A DNA stretch of 64,000 bases from Streptomyces sp. NBC_00289 (GCF_041435115.1 NZ_CP108046.1:1860001-1924000), one strand, 5' to 3'. Positions 32,473-41,215 are shown, counted from the first letter of the stretch. Notes: generated by a model from the sequence alone, not told the origin. Made by a program: numbers and translations.

Positions 32473-33024
32473 TTGGACAGCGCTGTCGCCCGGGACCAGG
32501 CACTGGACGCAGCGGAGGCGCTGTTCTACGGGCGGGGCATCCGGTCCGTCGGCATGGACGACATCCGCGGCACGTCCGGCGTCTCGCTCAAGCGGCTCTA
32601 TCAGCTCTTCCCCGCGAAGGAGCACCTGGTCGAGGCGTACCTCGAACGGCGCGACGTGCGCTGGCGCGAGCGGCTCGCCGCGTCCGTGGAACGCCACGAG
32701 GATCCCCTGCGGCGTATCCCGGCCGTGTTCGACTGGCTGGAGGAGTGGTTCACCGAGGACGGTTTCCGCGGCTGCGCCTGGATCAACGCGTACGGCGAAC
32801 TGGGAGCGACCTCCGAACGCGTGGCCGGCCAGGTACGGGCGCACAAAGAGGCGTTCCGCGCCTACCTCGCCTCCCTCGTGGCCGACGCCGGGCTGCCCGA
32901 CGCGCTGACCGGACCCCTGTTCCTGCTGGCCGAGGGGGCGATGGTCACCGCGGGCGTCACGGGCCGCGCCCGGCCGGCCGCCGAGGCGCGCGAGGCGGCC
33001 CGACTGCTGGTGGAAGCGGGCTGA
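32473..33024 (+). CDS. TetR-family repressor of the adjacent operon
   Basis: A 183-aa regulator. The TTG at 32473 lies 9 nt after AGGAG and fits best; GTG at 32464 or 32467 are alternatives. The N-terminal helix-turn-helix reads [20 protein letters not shown] followed by [21 protein letters not shown], typical of TetR. The C-terminal ligand domain has [22 protein letters not shown], a segment shared by repressors of small-molecule detoxification operons. It is divergent from the DUF1348-flavoprotein-AKR operon, with two palindromic operators between. The ligand is unknown. Confidence 0.92.
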   Translation: MDSAVARDQALDAAEALFYGRGIRSVGMDDIRGTSGVSLKRLYQLFPAKEHLVEAYLERRDVRWRERLAASVERHEDPLRRIPAVFDWLEEWFTEDGFRGCAWINAYGELGATSERVAGQVRAHKEAFRAYLASLVADAGLPDALTGPLFLLAEGAMVTAGVTGRARPAAEAREAARLLVEAG

Positions 33025-33140
33025 CCCGCCACCGGACCATGAGGTGCCGCCGGGGGACAGCCCGACTGCCCGCTCCTGCCGGGGCGGCGGCGCCCGGCCG
33101 GTCCGGCTGCACCGGACCGGCCTCGCCGAGTACGCCGGAC

Positions 33141-33332
33141 CTACTCGGTCACGGCGATGGCACTGACCGGGCAGGCCCTGGCGGCCTCCCGCAGCATCGG
33201 GTCGCGGAGCCTGTCCTGACCGCCGGGCAGGACGGTGCTGAAGCCGTCGTCGTCCTGTGTGAAGACGCCCGGGGCGGCCAGCGCGCACTGGCCCGCGCCG
33301 ATGCAGGCGTCCCTGTCGATGTCGATGCGCAT
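33141..33332 (-). CDS. [3Fe-4S] ferredoxin partner of cytochrome P450
   Basis: A 63-aa ferredoxin that passes electrons to the neighbouring P450. Cys10, Cys16 and Cys54 (CIGAGQC ... ACPVSAI) give the three-cysteine pattern of P450-linked [3Fe-4S] ferredoxins, the middle position being Ala13 rather than a fourth cysteine. It starts 11 nt after the P450 stop, so the two are co-transcribed. From memory the pair matches CYP105 plus soy-type ferredoxin of S. coelicolor and S. griseus. No ferredoxin reductase gene lies nearby, so a shared one must serve. Confidence 0.93.
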   Translation of the reverse strand: MRIDIDRDACIGAGQCALAAPGVFTQDDDGFSTVLPGGQDRLRDPMLREAARACPVSAIAVTE

Positions 33333-33343
33333 GACCGAGCCTC

Positions 33344-34543
33344 TTACCAGGTCACGGGGAGTTCCAGCATCCCCTGGATCGTGTCGCCGGGCTTGAAGGG
33401 GATCTCGTCCGCCGGGACGGCGAGGCGGAGGGTGGGCAGTCGGCCGAAGAGGGAGCGCAGGGCGATCTCCAGTTCGGCGCGGGCCAGGTTCTGGCCGAGG
33501 CACTGGTGGATGCCGAAGCCGAAGGCCACGTGATGACGGGCCGGCCGGTGCCAGTCCAGGGAGTCCGGGTCGGGGTAGGCGTCCTCGTCGCGGTTGATCA
33601 CCGAGGTGGCGAAGACCACTCCGTCGCCGGCCCGGATCGTCGCCCCGCCCACCTCGATGTCCTCGGTGGCCGTCCGCAGGAGCCCGTCCGCGATCGACAG
33701 CATCCGCATCAGCTCCTCGACGGCGTCGGGCAGCAGCGTGGGGTCCGCACGCAACTCGCCGAGCCGCTCGGGGTGTTGCAGCAGGGCGTAGGTGCCGAGG
33801 GAGATCATGTTGGCGGTCGTCTCGTGTCCGGCGACCAGCAGGATGGTCGCCAGCGAGACGAGCTCGCCGCGCTCCAGCGTGCCGTCCCGCAGCCGCTGGT
33901 GGACCAGTTCGTCCAGGATGCCGTCGCCCGGCTCCGACTGCTTCAGCTTGCGGTCGATCAACTCCTCGAAGTAGGCGTCCAGTCGGTCGCGCGCGTCCTG
34001 GATGTCGGCGGCCGTCGGGCCGCGCAGCAGCCGTCGGGACTGTCCTTCGAAGAAGTCGTGATCGGCGTAGGGGACGCCGAGCAGGGCGCAGATCACCATC
34101 GAGGGCACGGGCAGCGCGAAGGCCGTCACCAGCTCCGCCGGCGGTCCCTGTCCGATCATCGCGTCGAGCCGCTCGTCCACGATCCGCTGGATCTCCGGGC
34201 GCAGCGCGGTGGCGCTCTTGAGGGTGAAGCTCGGGATCATCATCCGGCGCTGGGTGCGGTGCACGGGGTCGTCGACGCCGAGCAGCGCGATGCTCCGGTT
34301 ACGGACCGCGGCCAGTCGCTCGGTGGGCACCGGGAAGCCGGGACGGGTCCGGTCGGTGGACAGGCGCTGGTCGGCCAGCAGGGCGCGGGCTACGGCGTGT
34401 CCGCTGACCAGCCATGCCGGACGGCCGTCGTAGAGCCTGATCCGGGTCAGCGGGCGGGCGTCGCGCAACGGGTCGTAGGCGGCGGGCGGGTGGTAGGGGC
34501 AGGTCCGGTCCTGGGGGTAGGCGACGGGTTCCGTTTCCGTCAT
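33344..34543 (-). CDS. Cytochrome P450, CYP105-like
   Basis: A 399-aa soluble monooxygenase. The I-helix motif AGHETT (238-243), the ExxR pair Glu277-Arg280 and the haem loop [17 protein letters not shown] with ligand Cys348 are intact. The N-terminal pattern [20 protein letters not shown] and [14 protein letters not shown] point to the CYP105 family of broad-substrate Streptomyces xenobiotic and fatty-acid hydroxylases. The ATG at 34543 is the natural start. It forms an operon with the ferredoxin. A perfect palindrome 43 bp upstream of the start suggests control by a repressor not encoded beside it. Confidence 0.95.
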   Translation of the reverse strand: MTETEPVAYPQDRTCPYHPPAAYDPLRDARPLTRIRLYDGRPAWLVSGHAVARALLADQRLSTDRTRPGFPVPTERLAAVRNRSIALLGVDDPVHRTQRRMMIPSFTLKSATALRPEIQRIVDERLDAMIGQGPPAELVTAFALPVPSMVICALLGVPYADHDFFEGQSRRLLRGPTAADIQDARDRLDAYFEELIDRKLKQSEPGDGILDELVHQRLRDGTLERGELVSLATILLVAGHETTANMISLGTYALLQHPERLGELRADPTLLPDAVEELMRMLSIADGLLRTATEDIEVGGATIRAGDGVVFATSVINRDEDAYPDPDSLDWHRPARHHVAFGFGIHQCLGQNLARAELEIALRSLFGRLPTLRLAVPADEIPFKPGDTIQGMLELPVTW

Positions 34544-34585
34544 GGAAGACCTCGCAGACGAAGGGTGCGTCGTGCCGATCACCAT

Positions 34586-34652
34586 TAGATGCCCAGGGCA
34601 TCTATAGGGCCACGCGATGTTCGGCCAGATCGGTTGCGCGGCCGATCTGGCC
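34586..34652. promoter_or_regulatory. Two inverted repeats between the P450 and LysE-type genes
   Basis: TAGATGCCC-A-GGGCATCTA (34586-34604) is a perfect 9-bp-arm palindrome shortly upstream of the P450 start and looks like a repressor site. A second perfect 11-bp inverted repeat with an 8-nt loop (34623-34633 with 34642-34652) lies toward the exporter gene and could be an operator or an RNA hairpin. The rest of 34544-34820 shows no gene. Confidence 0.65.
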
Positions 34653-34820
34653 GGGGGACACCGGCACCGTCGAAATCCGGTTGTCGCCGTACCCCCTCCG
34701 GCCGCAGGATCTGGCCATGCCCACGAAATGCGCCCCGCTGCCGTCGACCGCCACCGCCGTTGGTCCGGTGTGCGGCCGACAGCAGACCGGCCGTCCCCGG
34801 AGGCCGACGCCGCCGCGGTC

Positions 34821-35456
34821 ATGACCGCCGCGCTGGTCGCGGGACTGCTCGCGGGCTACGGCATCGCCATGCCCGTCGGCGCGGTCGGGACCTACCTCGT
34901 GTCCCTCACGGCCCGTACGTCTCTGCGCATCGGCACCTGCGCCGCCCTCGGTGTGGCGACCGCCGACGGGCTGTACGCCCTGGGGGCCACCGTCGGGGGC
35001 TCCGCCCTGGCCGCCGTGCTCCGGCCGTTCCTGGCGCCATTGCGCTGGACCTCCGCCGTCGTGCTGCTCGCGCTGGCGGTCCTGGGCGCCGTGACAGCCC
35101 TGCGCCGGTACCACGACCACCGGCTCGCCACCCGGACCGATCCGCCTCCCCCGAGCCCCGCGCGAGCGTACGGGGCGCTGCTCGGCGTCACCCTGCTCAA
35201 CCCCACGACCGTGATCTACTTCGCGGCCCTGGTCCTCGGCACCCGCGCCGAGGAGGCCGTACGGCCGCTGGAACAGGGGGTGTTCGTCCTGGCGGCCTTC
35301 ACCGCGTCGGCGAGCTGGCAGGTGTCGCTCGCCGGGGGCGGCGCCCTGCTGGGCCGGGTGCTCACGGGCCGCCGGGGCCGGCTGGTGACGGCGCTGGTGT
35401 CGAGCGGGGTGATCGCGGCACTGGCCGTACGGATGGTGGTGGCACCCTCGTCCTGA
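34821..35456 (+). CDS. LysE/RhtB-family exporter
   Basis: A 211-aa membrane protein with about six helices. The ATG at 34821 gives the usual family length and N-terminus (MTAALVAGLLAGYGIAMPVGAVGTY), with the Pro-Gly of the signature PVGAVG; open frame extends upstream but is not helix-like. ALLGVTLLNPTTVIYFAALVLG is the typical second-half signature containing NP. The family exports amino acids and related small metabolites by proton exchange. It is divergent from the P450 operon. Substrate unknown. Confidence 0.88.
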   Translation: MTAALVAGLLAGYGIAMPVGAVGTYLVSLTARTSLRIGTCAALGVATADGLYALGATVGGSALAAVLRPFLAPLRWTSAVVLLALAVLGAVTALRRYHDHRLATRTDPPPPSPARAYGALLGVTLLNPTTVIYFAALVLGTRAEEAVRPLEQGVFVLAAFTASASWQVSLAGGGALLGRVLTGRRGRLVTALVSSGVIAALAVRMVVAPSS

Positions 35457-35833
35457 CCGCGACGGCGCCGAACCGGCCCGCTGCCCGCGAGTCCGGCGAC
35501 TGGAGGCTGTTGCGGTCCACCACGGCCGCCGACGGGGCTGGCGGAATACGGCCGCCCGGTTCCGGCCGCCGTCCGGCTGGTGGCGCCGGCCGGCGGACAC
35601 CACGCCGCCGGCCTCACCGGCCTGAAGTGTCCGCTCCCGGTGGCCGCCTCCGCCGGTGATGACACGGAAGGTGAAGGGAGGGTGACCGGACCGCGCCGGA
35701 AGTGTGGTCGGTGCGAGCATCCGCCGGGTCGTCGTGTGTGACCGGGCCGCGGGGCGGTACGGATGAATCCTGGAAGCACCGGTGTTGGCACCGGTGCAAG
35801 CCGACCGAGACAGATGACGATGGGACGGATGCC
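35457..35833 (+). promoter_or_regulatory. Intergenic region with twin CACCGGTG palindromes upstream of the Ddn-type gene
   Basis: No gene is recognised in this 377-bp gap. Two perfect CACCGGTG palindromes (35777-35784 and 35789-35796, 12 bp apart) lie about 38 bp before the start at 35834. Their tandem, closely spaced layout suggests an operator or activator site. Confidence 0.4.
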
Positions 35834-36283
35834 ATGCCTCTCGAGGGCGAGTACGAACCCAGTCCGACGCCGTGGGTGCGTGAGCAGGTGGAGCTGTACG
35901 AGAGCTCAGGCGGCACCAAGGGAACGACCCTCATGGACACGGGACTGCCCGTGATCCTGCTGACGACCCTGGGCGCCAAGAGCGGCAAGATCCGCAAGAC
36001 GCCGCTGATGCGCGTGGAGCACGACGGGCGTTACGCCGCCGTCGCCTCGCTGGGCGGGGCACCCAAGCACCCCGTCTGGTACTTCAACGTGCTGTCGGAT
36101 CCCCGGGTGGAACTGCAGGACGGCCCGGTCAAGCGGGACATGAGGGCCCGTGAGGTCACCGGGGCGGAGAAGGACGAGTGGTGGGAGCGTGCCGTCGCGG
36201 CGTACCCGGACTACGCCGAGTACCAGACGAAGACGGACCGCGAGATCCCGGTCTTCGTGCTCGAGCCGGCCGACGAGAACTGA
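35834..36283 (+). CDS. F420-dependent nitroreductase-family (Ddn-type) oxidoreductase
   Basis: A 149-aa split-barrel protein of the deazaflavin-dependent nitroreductase group. The ATG at 35834 gives the family start ([20 protein letters not shown]). Core motifs [33 protein letters not shown] and [19 protein letters not shown] bind F420, and [19 protein letters not shown] closes the barrel. These enzymes use reduced F420 to reduce quinones, nitro compounds or enones in actinobacteria. A GC-rich hairpin with a short T tract about 95 bp beyond the stop ends the transcript inside the 3' end of the convergent gene. Confidence 0.93.
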   Translation: MPLEGEYEPSPTPWVREQVELYESSGGTKGTTLMDTGLPVILLTTLGAKSGKIRKTPLMRVEHDGRYAAVASLGGAPKHPVWYFNVLSDPRVELQDGPVKRDMRAREVTGAEKDEWWERAVAAYPDYAEYQTKTDREIPVFVLEPADEN

Positions 36284-36374
36284 CCTAACTGACCCCCGAA
36301 CGGCCCCGTACCGACCCGGCCGAAAGAAGTCCGGCTCGCTGTGCATGAACCGGTGAACGCCGGGCACGCGTGTC

Positions 36375-37343
36375 TCAGGCCCCGCCGCGCTCCCCCGTCG
36401 CGGCGGGGCTTTCCCGTTCCCGGGCCGCCGCCCGGTCGGTCACGTCGAGAAAGATCTCGCCCGCCTCGGGCACCAGGCTGGCGATGGACCGCTTGATGCG
36501 GACGGCGACCTCCTCGACCTGCTCGCTGTCCAGTCCGGGCACCAGGTCCACCCGTGCGGCCACCAGAGTCGAGTCGAGTCCCACCTTCATCGTCAGCAGC
36601 GCCTCCACGCTGTCGATCTCGGGCTGTGCCTGGAGCAGGGCGCGGATCCGGCCGGTGGTCTCCGGGTCCATGGCCTCGCCGATCAGCTGGTCGCGGGCGT
36701 CGCGGCCCAGCCGGTAGGCCACGTACACGAGGAGCACGCCGATGGCGAGGGAGGCGGAGGCCTCCCACACGACCTGCCCGGTGACCATGTGCAGGGCCAT
36801 GCCGATCATGGCGAGGGTCACGCCCAGGACCGCCGTGCCGTCCTCGGCGACGACCGTGCGCAGGGCCGGGTCGCGCAGGCCGGCCGAACCGCCCTGCCGG
36901 CGCACCTGGTGCAGGGCCCGCAGCAACGAGATCCCTTCCGCCACGAAGGCGACCCCGAGCACGATCAGACCGGCCACGTATCCGCTGAGCTTCTCCTCGG
37001 CGCCGTTGCGCAGGGCCTCGACGCCCTGGAAGAAGGAGAAGCAGCCGCCCATGACGAAGATCCCGACGGCCGCGATGAGCGACCAGAAGAAGCGCTCCTT
37101 GCCGTAGCCGAACGGGTGCTTCTCGTCGGCGGGGCGGCGGCTGCGGCGCAGCGCGGCCAGGAGGAAGACCTCGTTGAGGCTGTCGGCCACGGAGTGCGCC
37201 GCCTCCGACAACAGCGCGGGTGAGCCCGCGAAGAGACCGCCGACCGCCTTGGCGAGAGCGATCACGAGATTGGCCACGAGCGCCACCAGCACGGTGACGC
37301 GTGTCCTGCGGTCTGCCTGATGATCCGTCGCTGTCCCAGTCAC
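36375..37343 (-). CDS. Cation diffusion facilitator (CDF) metal exporter
   Basis: A 322-aa membrane protein with six helices and a cytosolic C-terminal domain. The GTG at 37343 is the best start, though its ribosome site is weak. Metal-binding HSVADSLNE in helix 2, HPFGYGKERFFW in the loop after helix 3 and a Glu/Asp-rich helix 5 (RTVVAEDGTAVLGV) fit the CDF/ZT family. The C-terminal domain is the dimerising ferredoxin-like fold. It most likely exports zinc, iron or manganese with proton exchange. The final codons overlap a hairpin that serves the convergent gene. It is divergent from the GST gene. Confidence 0.92.
   Translation of the reverse strand: MTGTATDHQADRRTRVTVLVALVANLVIALAKAVGGLFAGSPALLSEAAHSVADSLNEVFLLAALRRSRRPADEKHPFGYGKERFFWSLIAAVGIFVMGGCFSFFQGVEALRNGAEEKLSGYVAGLIVLGVAFVAEGISLLRALHQVRRQGGSAGLRDPALRTVVAEDGTAVLGVTLAMIGMALHMVTGQVVWEASASLAIGVLLVYVAYRLGRDARDQLIGEAMDPETTGRIRALLQAQPEIDSVEALLTMKVGLDSTLVAARVDLVPGLDSEQVEEVAVRIKRSIASLVPEAGEIFLDVTDRAAARERESPAATGERGGA
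36379..36412 (+). terminator. Terminator of the Ddn-type gene embedded in the CDF 3' coding end
   Basis: Perfect 11-bp stem (36379-36389 with 36399-36409), 9-nt C-rich loop and a TTT tail on the plus strand. The stem begins 2 nt after the CDF stop anticodon position and therefore encodes the last CDF residues (GERGGA). Confidence 0.8.
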
Positions 37344-37459
37344 TCCCGCCGAATGCCCCCGCCGTCGTGAGTCACACCGTGCCGTCGGCGGATTTCGGGG
37401 AACGCGTCCACCAAGGACGGACGCGCCCACCAGGGACAGACGGAGGACAGGGAGGAATC

Positions 37460-38479
37460 ATGAGCGGCGGCGAGGGCGGCAACGACGCCTACGGCAGGAA
37501 GCCCTTCAAGCGGTCCGGCAGCCACTTCGCGGACCGGATCACCGAGGACGGCCGGGACGGCTGGCCGGTGGCGGCGGGGCGCTACCGCCTGGTGGTCAGC
37601 CGTGCCTGCCCCTGGGCGAGCCGGAGCCTGGTGTCCCGGCGGCTTCTGGGCCTGGAGGACGCCCTGCCGGTGGCCGTCGCCGACCCCATCCAGGACGACC
37701 GCAGCTGGCGCTTCACCCTCGATCCGGACGGCCGCGACCCCGTCCTCGGCATCCGGTACCTCAGCGAGGCGTACGACCGGAGGGAGAGCCACTACCCCGG
37801 CGGCGTGAGCGTGCCCGCGATCGTGGACGTGCCCAGCGGGCAGCTGGTCACCAACGACTACCAGCGGATCACCCTGGACCTCGCCACCGAGTGGACGGAC
37901 CTGCACCGGGAAGGAGCACCGGACCTGTATCCGCGGGCGCTGCGGGACGAGATCGACGAGGTGATGGCGGACGTCTACGAGGACGTCAACAACGGCGTGT
38001 ACCGGGCGGGCTTCGCCGCGGACCAGAAGGAGTACGAGAGCGCGTGCGCGGGCGTCTTCCGGCGGCTGGAGCTGCTGACGCCCCGGCTGGCCCGGCAGCG
38101 CTACCTCGTCGGCGACACGATCACCGAGGCCGACATCAGGCTGTTCACCACCCTGGTCCGTTTCGACGCCGTCTATCACGGTCACTTCAAGTGCAACCGC
38201 TGGAAACTGACGGAGAACCCGGTGCTGTGGGCTTATGTCCGCGACCTCTACCAGACGCCGGGCTTCGGCGACACGGTCGACTTCGACCACATCAAACGGC
38301 ACTACTACGAGGTGCACACCGGCATCAACCCGACCGGCATCGTGCCCCTCGGGCCGGATCTCGCCGGCTGGCTGACCCCGCATCACCGTGCGGAGCTCGG
38401 CGGTCGTCCCTTCGGCGACGGGACGCCGCCCGGGCCGGTCCGCGCCGGGGAGAAGGTCTCCTCGGAGGGCAGGCCCTGA
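37460..38479 (+). CDS. Xi-class glutathione S-transferase / hydroquinone reductase-like
   Basis: A 339-aa protein of the GST-omega/Xi family (YqjG/PcpF-like). The ATG at 37460 follows GGGAGGA. The thioredoxin-like N-terminal half has the active-site motif SRACPWASR with its conserved Cys, then NDYQRITLDLATEW. The all-helical C-terminal half has VNNGVYRAGFAADQKEYE, FTTLVRFDAVYHGHFKCN and HIKRHYYEVHTGINPTGIVP, all family landmarks. Such enzymes reduce thiol-hydroquinone adducts; Streptomyces lacks glutathione, so mycothiol or another thiol would be the partner, which is inference. A DUF4235 gene follows 53 nt later. Confidence 0.92.
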   Translation: MSGGEGGNDAYGRKPFKRSGSHFADRITEDGRDGWPVAAGRYRLVVSRACPWASRSLVSRRLLGLEDALPVAVADPIQDDRSWRFTLDPDGRDPVLGIRYLSEAYDRRESHYPGGVSVPAIVDVPSGQLVTNDYQRITLDLATEWTDLHREGAPDLYPRALRDEIDEVMADVYEDVNNGVYRAGFAADQKEYESACAGVFRRLELLTPRLARQRYLVGDTITEADIRLFTTLVRFDAVYHGHFKCNRWKLTENPVLWAYVRDLYQTPGFGDTVDFDHIKRHYYEVHTGINPTGIVPLGPDLAGWLTPHHRAELGGRPFGDGTPPGPVRAGEKVSSEGRP

Positions 38480-38532
38480 CACGCGGCCCGCCGCACACAG
38501 CACACAGCACACACCGAGACAAGGAGACTCAC

Positions 38533-38835
38533 GTGGCCAAGAACAAGAAGAAGAAGCTTCCCCTCGCGTACAAGCCCGTCGGATTCCTGCTGGGCTGGAC
38601 CAGCGGCACGCTCGCGGGCCTGGCGTTCCAGAAGACGTGGAAGGCGATCCGCCACGAGGACAACGCGCCCGACGCGCTGGACCGGGACCGCGGCTGGGGG
38701 GAGATCCTGCTGGCCGCCGCCGTCCAGGGCGCCCTGTTCGCCATGGTGCGCAGTGCGGTGGACCGCACGGGCGCGAAGGCCATCGAGCGGTCCACCGGTG
38801 TCTGGCCGACCGCCGAGAAGGGCGGCCGGGACTGA
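38533..38835 (+). CDS. DUF4235 membrane protein
   Basis: A 100-aa protein starting at GTG with AAGGAG 6 nt upstream. A lysine-rich N-terminus (VAKNKKKKLP) is followed by two short hydrophobic helices (PVGFLLGWTSGTLAGLAF and EILLAAAVQGALFAMVRSA), matching DUF4235, a small actinobacterial membrane family. It is probably co-transcribed with the GST gene. Function unknown. It meets the convergent VOC gene tail to tail with 1 nt between. Confidence 0.88.
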   Translation: MAKNKKKKLPLAYKPVGFLLGWTSGTLAGLAFQKTWKAIRHEDNAPDALDRDRGWGEILLAAAVQGALFAMVRSAVDRTGAKAIERSTGVWPTAEKGGRD

Positions 38836-38836
38836 C

Positions 38837-39229
38837 TCAGCCCTGTTTCGGGGCGGTCGACGGGACGAGGCGCAGGGTGAAGGAGTGGCCCGCCGGGTCG
38901 GCGTAACCGCGCTCCTCGAAGGGCCCCGACGCGTCCTTCGTGTCCAGCGGGCGGCCGCCGAGCCCGATCACCCGGCGTTCCGCCTCGTCCAGGTCCTCGA
39001 CCACGAAGTCCAGATGAGCCTGCAGGGAGTTCTCCGGGCGGGGCCAGCTCGGCGGCGTCGCGTTCACGTCGCGGCGGAACGCCAGCCGGGTCCCGTCCGC
39101 TCCCCTGATCTCCACGCGGTTGGCACTCTCGTGCGTCTGCTCGGCGTCCAGCAGCTGCCTGTAGAACACGGCGAGCTTCTCGGGCTCGGAACAGTCGAGC
39201 ACGACCACCCCCGCTTTCACCAGTGCCAT
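38837..39229 (-). CDS. VOC/glyoxalase-family protein
   Basis: A 130-aa protein with two beta-alpha-beta-beta-beta halves of the vicinal oxygen chelate fold. The ATG at 39229 follows GGAGGA. LVKAGVVVLDCSEPEKLAVFYRQLL is the family start, LQAHLDFVVEDLDEAERRVIGLGG the second module, and DPAGHSFTLRLVP the closing strand. It belongs to the single-chain group annotated as glyoxalase/bleomycin-resistance-like. Conserved His in QAHLDF could bind a metal. The substrate is unknown. Confidence 0.9.
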   Translation of the reverse strand: MALVKAGVVVLDCSEPEKLAVFYRQLLDAEQTHESANRVEIRGADGTRLAFRRDVNATPPSWPRPENSLQAHLDFVVEDLDEAERRVIGLGGRPLDTKDASGPFEERGYADPAGHSFTLRLVPSTAPKQG

Positions 39230-39354
39230 GTCTCCTCCGAAGGTTCGGCCCGGGGCGTTCGTGCCCCGGGCCCTGTCCCTTCGGATATCCCGGCTGCGCC
39301 GATTCAGTCGGCGGGCGGCGGGCGCGGCCCGCTCCGACACACGGCTACTTCATA

Positions 39355-39385
39355 GACAGGTGTCCATGTATGCTGGACACCTGTC
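39355..39385. promoter_or_regulatory. Operator upstream of the DUF1304-TetR operon
   Basis: A perfect inverted repeat of 12-bp arms, GACAGGTGTCCA (39355-39366) and its complement (39374-39385), with a 7-bp spacer, 28 bp before the DUF1304 start. A further CTGTCCATG half-site overlaps the right arm. It is the expected binding site of the TetR regulator at 39773. Confidence 0.8.
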
Positions 39386-39413
39386 CATGTGATTGCTGAG
39401 GAGCCGGCCCGAT

Positions 39414-39776
39414 ATGGAAACCGTCGCGAACGTCCTGGTCGGCCTGGTGGCCCTCCTGCACGCCTACATCCTGGTGATGGAGATGTTCCTGTGGCAGAAG
39501 AAGCCCGGCAGGGGGCTGCACGGCTTCGACCCGGAGATGGCGCGAGCCACCGCCCCGATGGCCGCGAACCAGGGGCTCTACAACGGCTTTCTCGCGGCCG
39601 GACTGGTGTGGGGCCTGATCGCCGCCGACCCGACGGGCTTCCGTGTCCAGGTGTTCTTCCTGTGCTGCGTCGTGGTCGCGGGCGTCTTCGGCGCCGTCAC
39701 GGCGAACCGGCGCATCCTGTTCGCCCAGGCACTGCCCGGCGCGCTCGCCCTGGCCGCGGTCCTCGCCGCCCGGTGA
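39414..39776 (+). CDS. DUF1304 small membrane protein
   Basis: A 120-aa protein with four membrane helices, matching DUF1304 (start VANVLVGLVALLHAYILVMEMFLW, then GLYNGFLAAGLVWGL and FFLCCVVVAGVFGA). The ATG at 39414 has TGAGGAG 9-15 nt upstream. Its stop overlaps the following TetR gene (GTGA), so membrane protein and repressor are co-expressed and probably auto-controlled through the operator at 39355. The transported or sensed molecule is unknown. Confidence 0.92.
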   Translation: METVANVLVGLVALLHAYILVMEMFLWQKKPGRGLHGFDPEMARATAPMAANQGLYNGFLAAGLVWGLIAADPTGFRVQVFFLCCVVVAGVFGAVTANRRILFAQALPGALALAAVLAAR

Positions 39777-40336
39777 ACCGCGGCGCGCCGCAGGACCCGC
39801 GGGCCGCGCGCACCCGGGACAGGCTCCGCCAGGCCCTCCTGGACGAGTGCGCCGAGCGGCCCCTGGACGAGGTCGGTGTCGCCGCGCTGGTGCGGCGCGC
39901 CGGGGTCGGCCGGGCCACGTTCTACGTGCACTACCCCGACCTGGAGGCGCTCGCCGTGGACGCCTGCGCGGACGTCGTACGTGAGGCGGTGGACGCCCTG
40001 CACGCCTGGCGCGGGCGGCCCGACCCGGTGCACGCGCCGCCCGCCCTACCGGAGTTCTTCGCCTCGCTCACTCCGCACGCCGGGCTGTACCGCGCGCTGC
40101 TGAGCCCGGGGGGCGGCGGCCCGCTCGGCCGGGTGCTGCACCGGGACCTGCGGGCCTACAGCCTGCGCGAACGGGAGCTGGCGGGAGCGGCGGACGCCCC
40201 GCTGGTCGCCTCGGCGGTCGCCGCCACCTTCGCCGGAGTGCTGGCCGACTGGCTGCACGGGCTGCTGGAGGCGACCGCCGGGGAGATCGCCGACCAGGTC
40301 TGGCAGTTGCTGGTCGCCCTGCACGCGAGCCGGTGA
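39773..40336 (+). CDS. TetR-family regulator coupled to DUF1304
   Basis: A 187-aa regulator starting at GTG overlapping the DUF1304 stop. The N-terminal domain LRQALLDECAERPLDEVGVA ... VRRAGVGRATFYVHYPDLEAL is a clear TetR helix-turn-helix. The C-terminal domain is a TetR_C type with LYRALLSPGGGGPLGRVL, similar to YfiR/DhaS-like groups. It probably represses its own operon via the 12-bp-arm inverted repeat at 39355-39385, which overlaps the likely promoter. Ligand unknown. Confidence 0.92.
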   Translation: MNRGAPQDPRAARTRDRLRQALLDECAERPLDEVGVAALVRRAGVGRATFYVHYPDLEALAVDACADVVREAVDALHAWRGRPDPVHAPPALPEFFASLTPHAGLYRALLSPGGGGPLGRVLHRDLRAYSLRERELAGAADAPLVASAVAATFAGVLADWLHGLLEATAGEIADQVWQLLVALHASR

Positions 40337-40360
40337 CGGTCACTCCCCCACCGGGGGTCT

Positions 40361-41215
40361 CTATCTGCAGGCGATGAACTGCCTCGCCCGCGGCCAGGCC
40401 TCCACACCGTCGGACGTGCGGACGTACGCCGTGGACCGGTCGTCCGTGAGCCACAACTCCCGGTCGCCGAGGCGGTATCCGGTGTCGCGGGCGTCGTCGG
40501 GAAGCTGTGCCTTCCCGTCGTACGCGGCGGTCAGGCTGTCGCTCTCGAGCACTCCCTCGGGATCACGGACGTACTGTCTGACGTCCTTGCCCCGCCCCGT
40601 GCCCAGGAAGTGGGCGCTCCGCCAGCCGCAGTGCTCCGCGCCCGCGTAGCTGCTCAGTGTCGTGCTGGCAACCCGGTGCCCGTCCGCGTCGGTCCAGATC
40701 TCCAGGTCCAGGCCGTCGGTGAAGCGTGCCGGCAGCTCCGCCGGATCGCAGGAGGCGCTGCTCTCCGGTCCCCAACCGGGCGCGTTCTTCCGGTCCTTGG
40801 CCACGACGACGGCGACCTTGGTGCTGCCGTCGACGTCGTAGGAGAACAGGACCCGCTCCGCCTCCCTGCGCTCCACGCGATAGCCGTGGCGCGGAACGTT
40901 CGGCCCATCCATGTCGAAGTACGCCGTCAGCCCCTCCTCCGGCGTCGCACCGCCGTCGCCCGAGCCCCATTCGCCGCCCGCCTCACCGGAGGTGATCTCC
41001 CCGTCGCACTCCAGGGCCCGGCCCGCGGCACCCGCCGACAGCCGGACGGCACGCGCGCTGTCCTCGTCGAGGTTCCGGGCGGCCACGTACAGCGGACCGC
41101 TGTACGGCGTGGCGGGGGGCGTCCCCTCCACGACGGGGTCGCTCTCCCCGGCGGCACACCCCGCCGCCGTCATCGCCGTCATCGCCGCCGCTGCCGCCAC
41201 CAGTCCTCTGCGCAT
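40361..41215 (-). CDS. Predicted lipoprotein of unknown function
   Basis: A 284-aa exported protein. The signal peptide ends in a lipobox-like TAAG-Cys20, so it is probably lipid-anchored outside. The mature part starts with an acidic, Thr/Pro-rich spacer, then a mixed alpha/beta domain with conserved-looking pairs of Cys (ALECDGE, SASCDPAE, EHCGWRS, FIACR) that may form disulfides. VASTTLSSYAGAEHCGWRSAHFLG and YVRDPEGVLES ... TAYDGKAQLPDDARDTGYR are segments I have seen in Streptomyces secreted hypotheticals. No catalytic motif is recognised. Convergent with the TetR gene at 40336. Confidence 0.8.
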   Translation of the reverse strand: MRRGLVAAAAAMTAMTAAGCAAGESDPVVEGTPPATPYSGPLYVAARNLDEDSARAVRLSAGAAGRALECDGEITSGEAGGEWGSGDGGATPEEGLTAYFDMDGPNVPRHGYRVERREAERVLFSYDVDGSTKVAVVVAKDRKNAPGWGPESSASCDPAELPARFTDGLDLEIWTDADGHRVASTTLSSYAGAEHCGWRSAHFLGTGRGKDVRQYVRDPEGVLESDSLTAAYDGKAQLPDDARDTGYRLGDRELWLTDDRSTAYVRTSDGVEAWPRARQFIACR

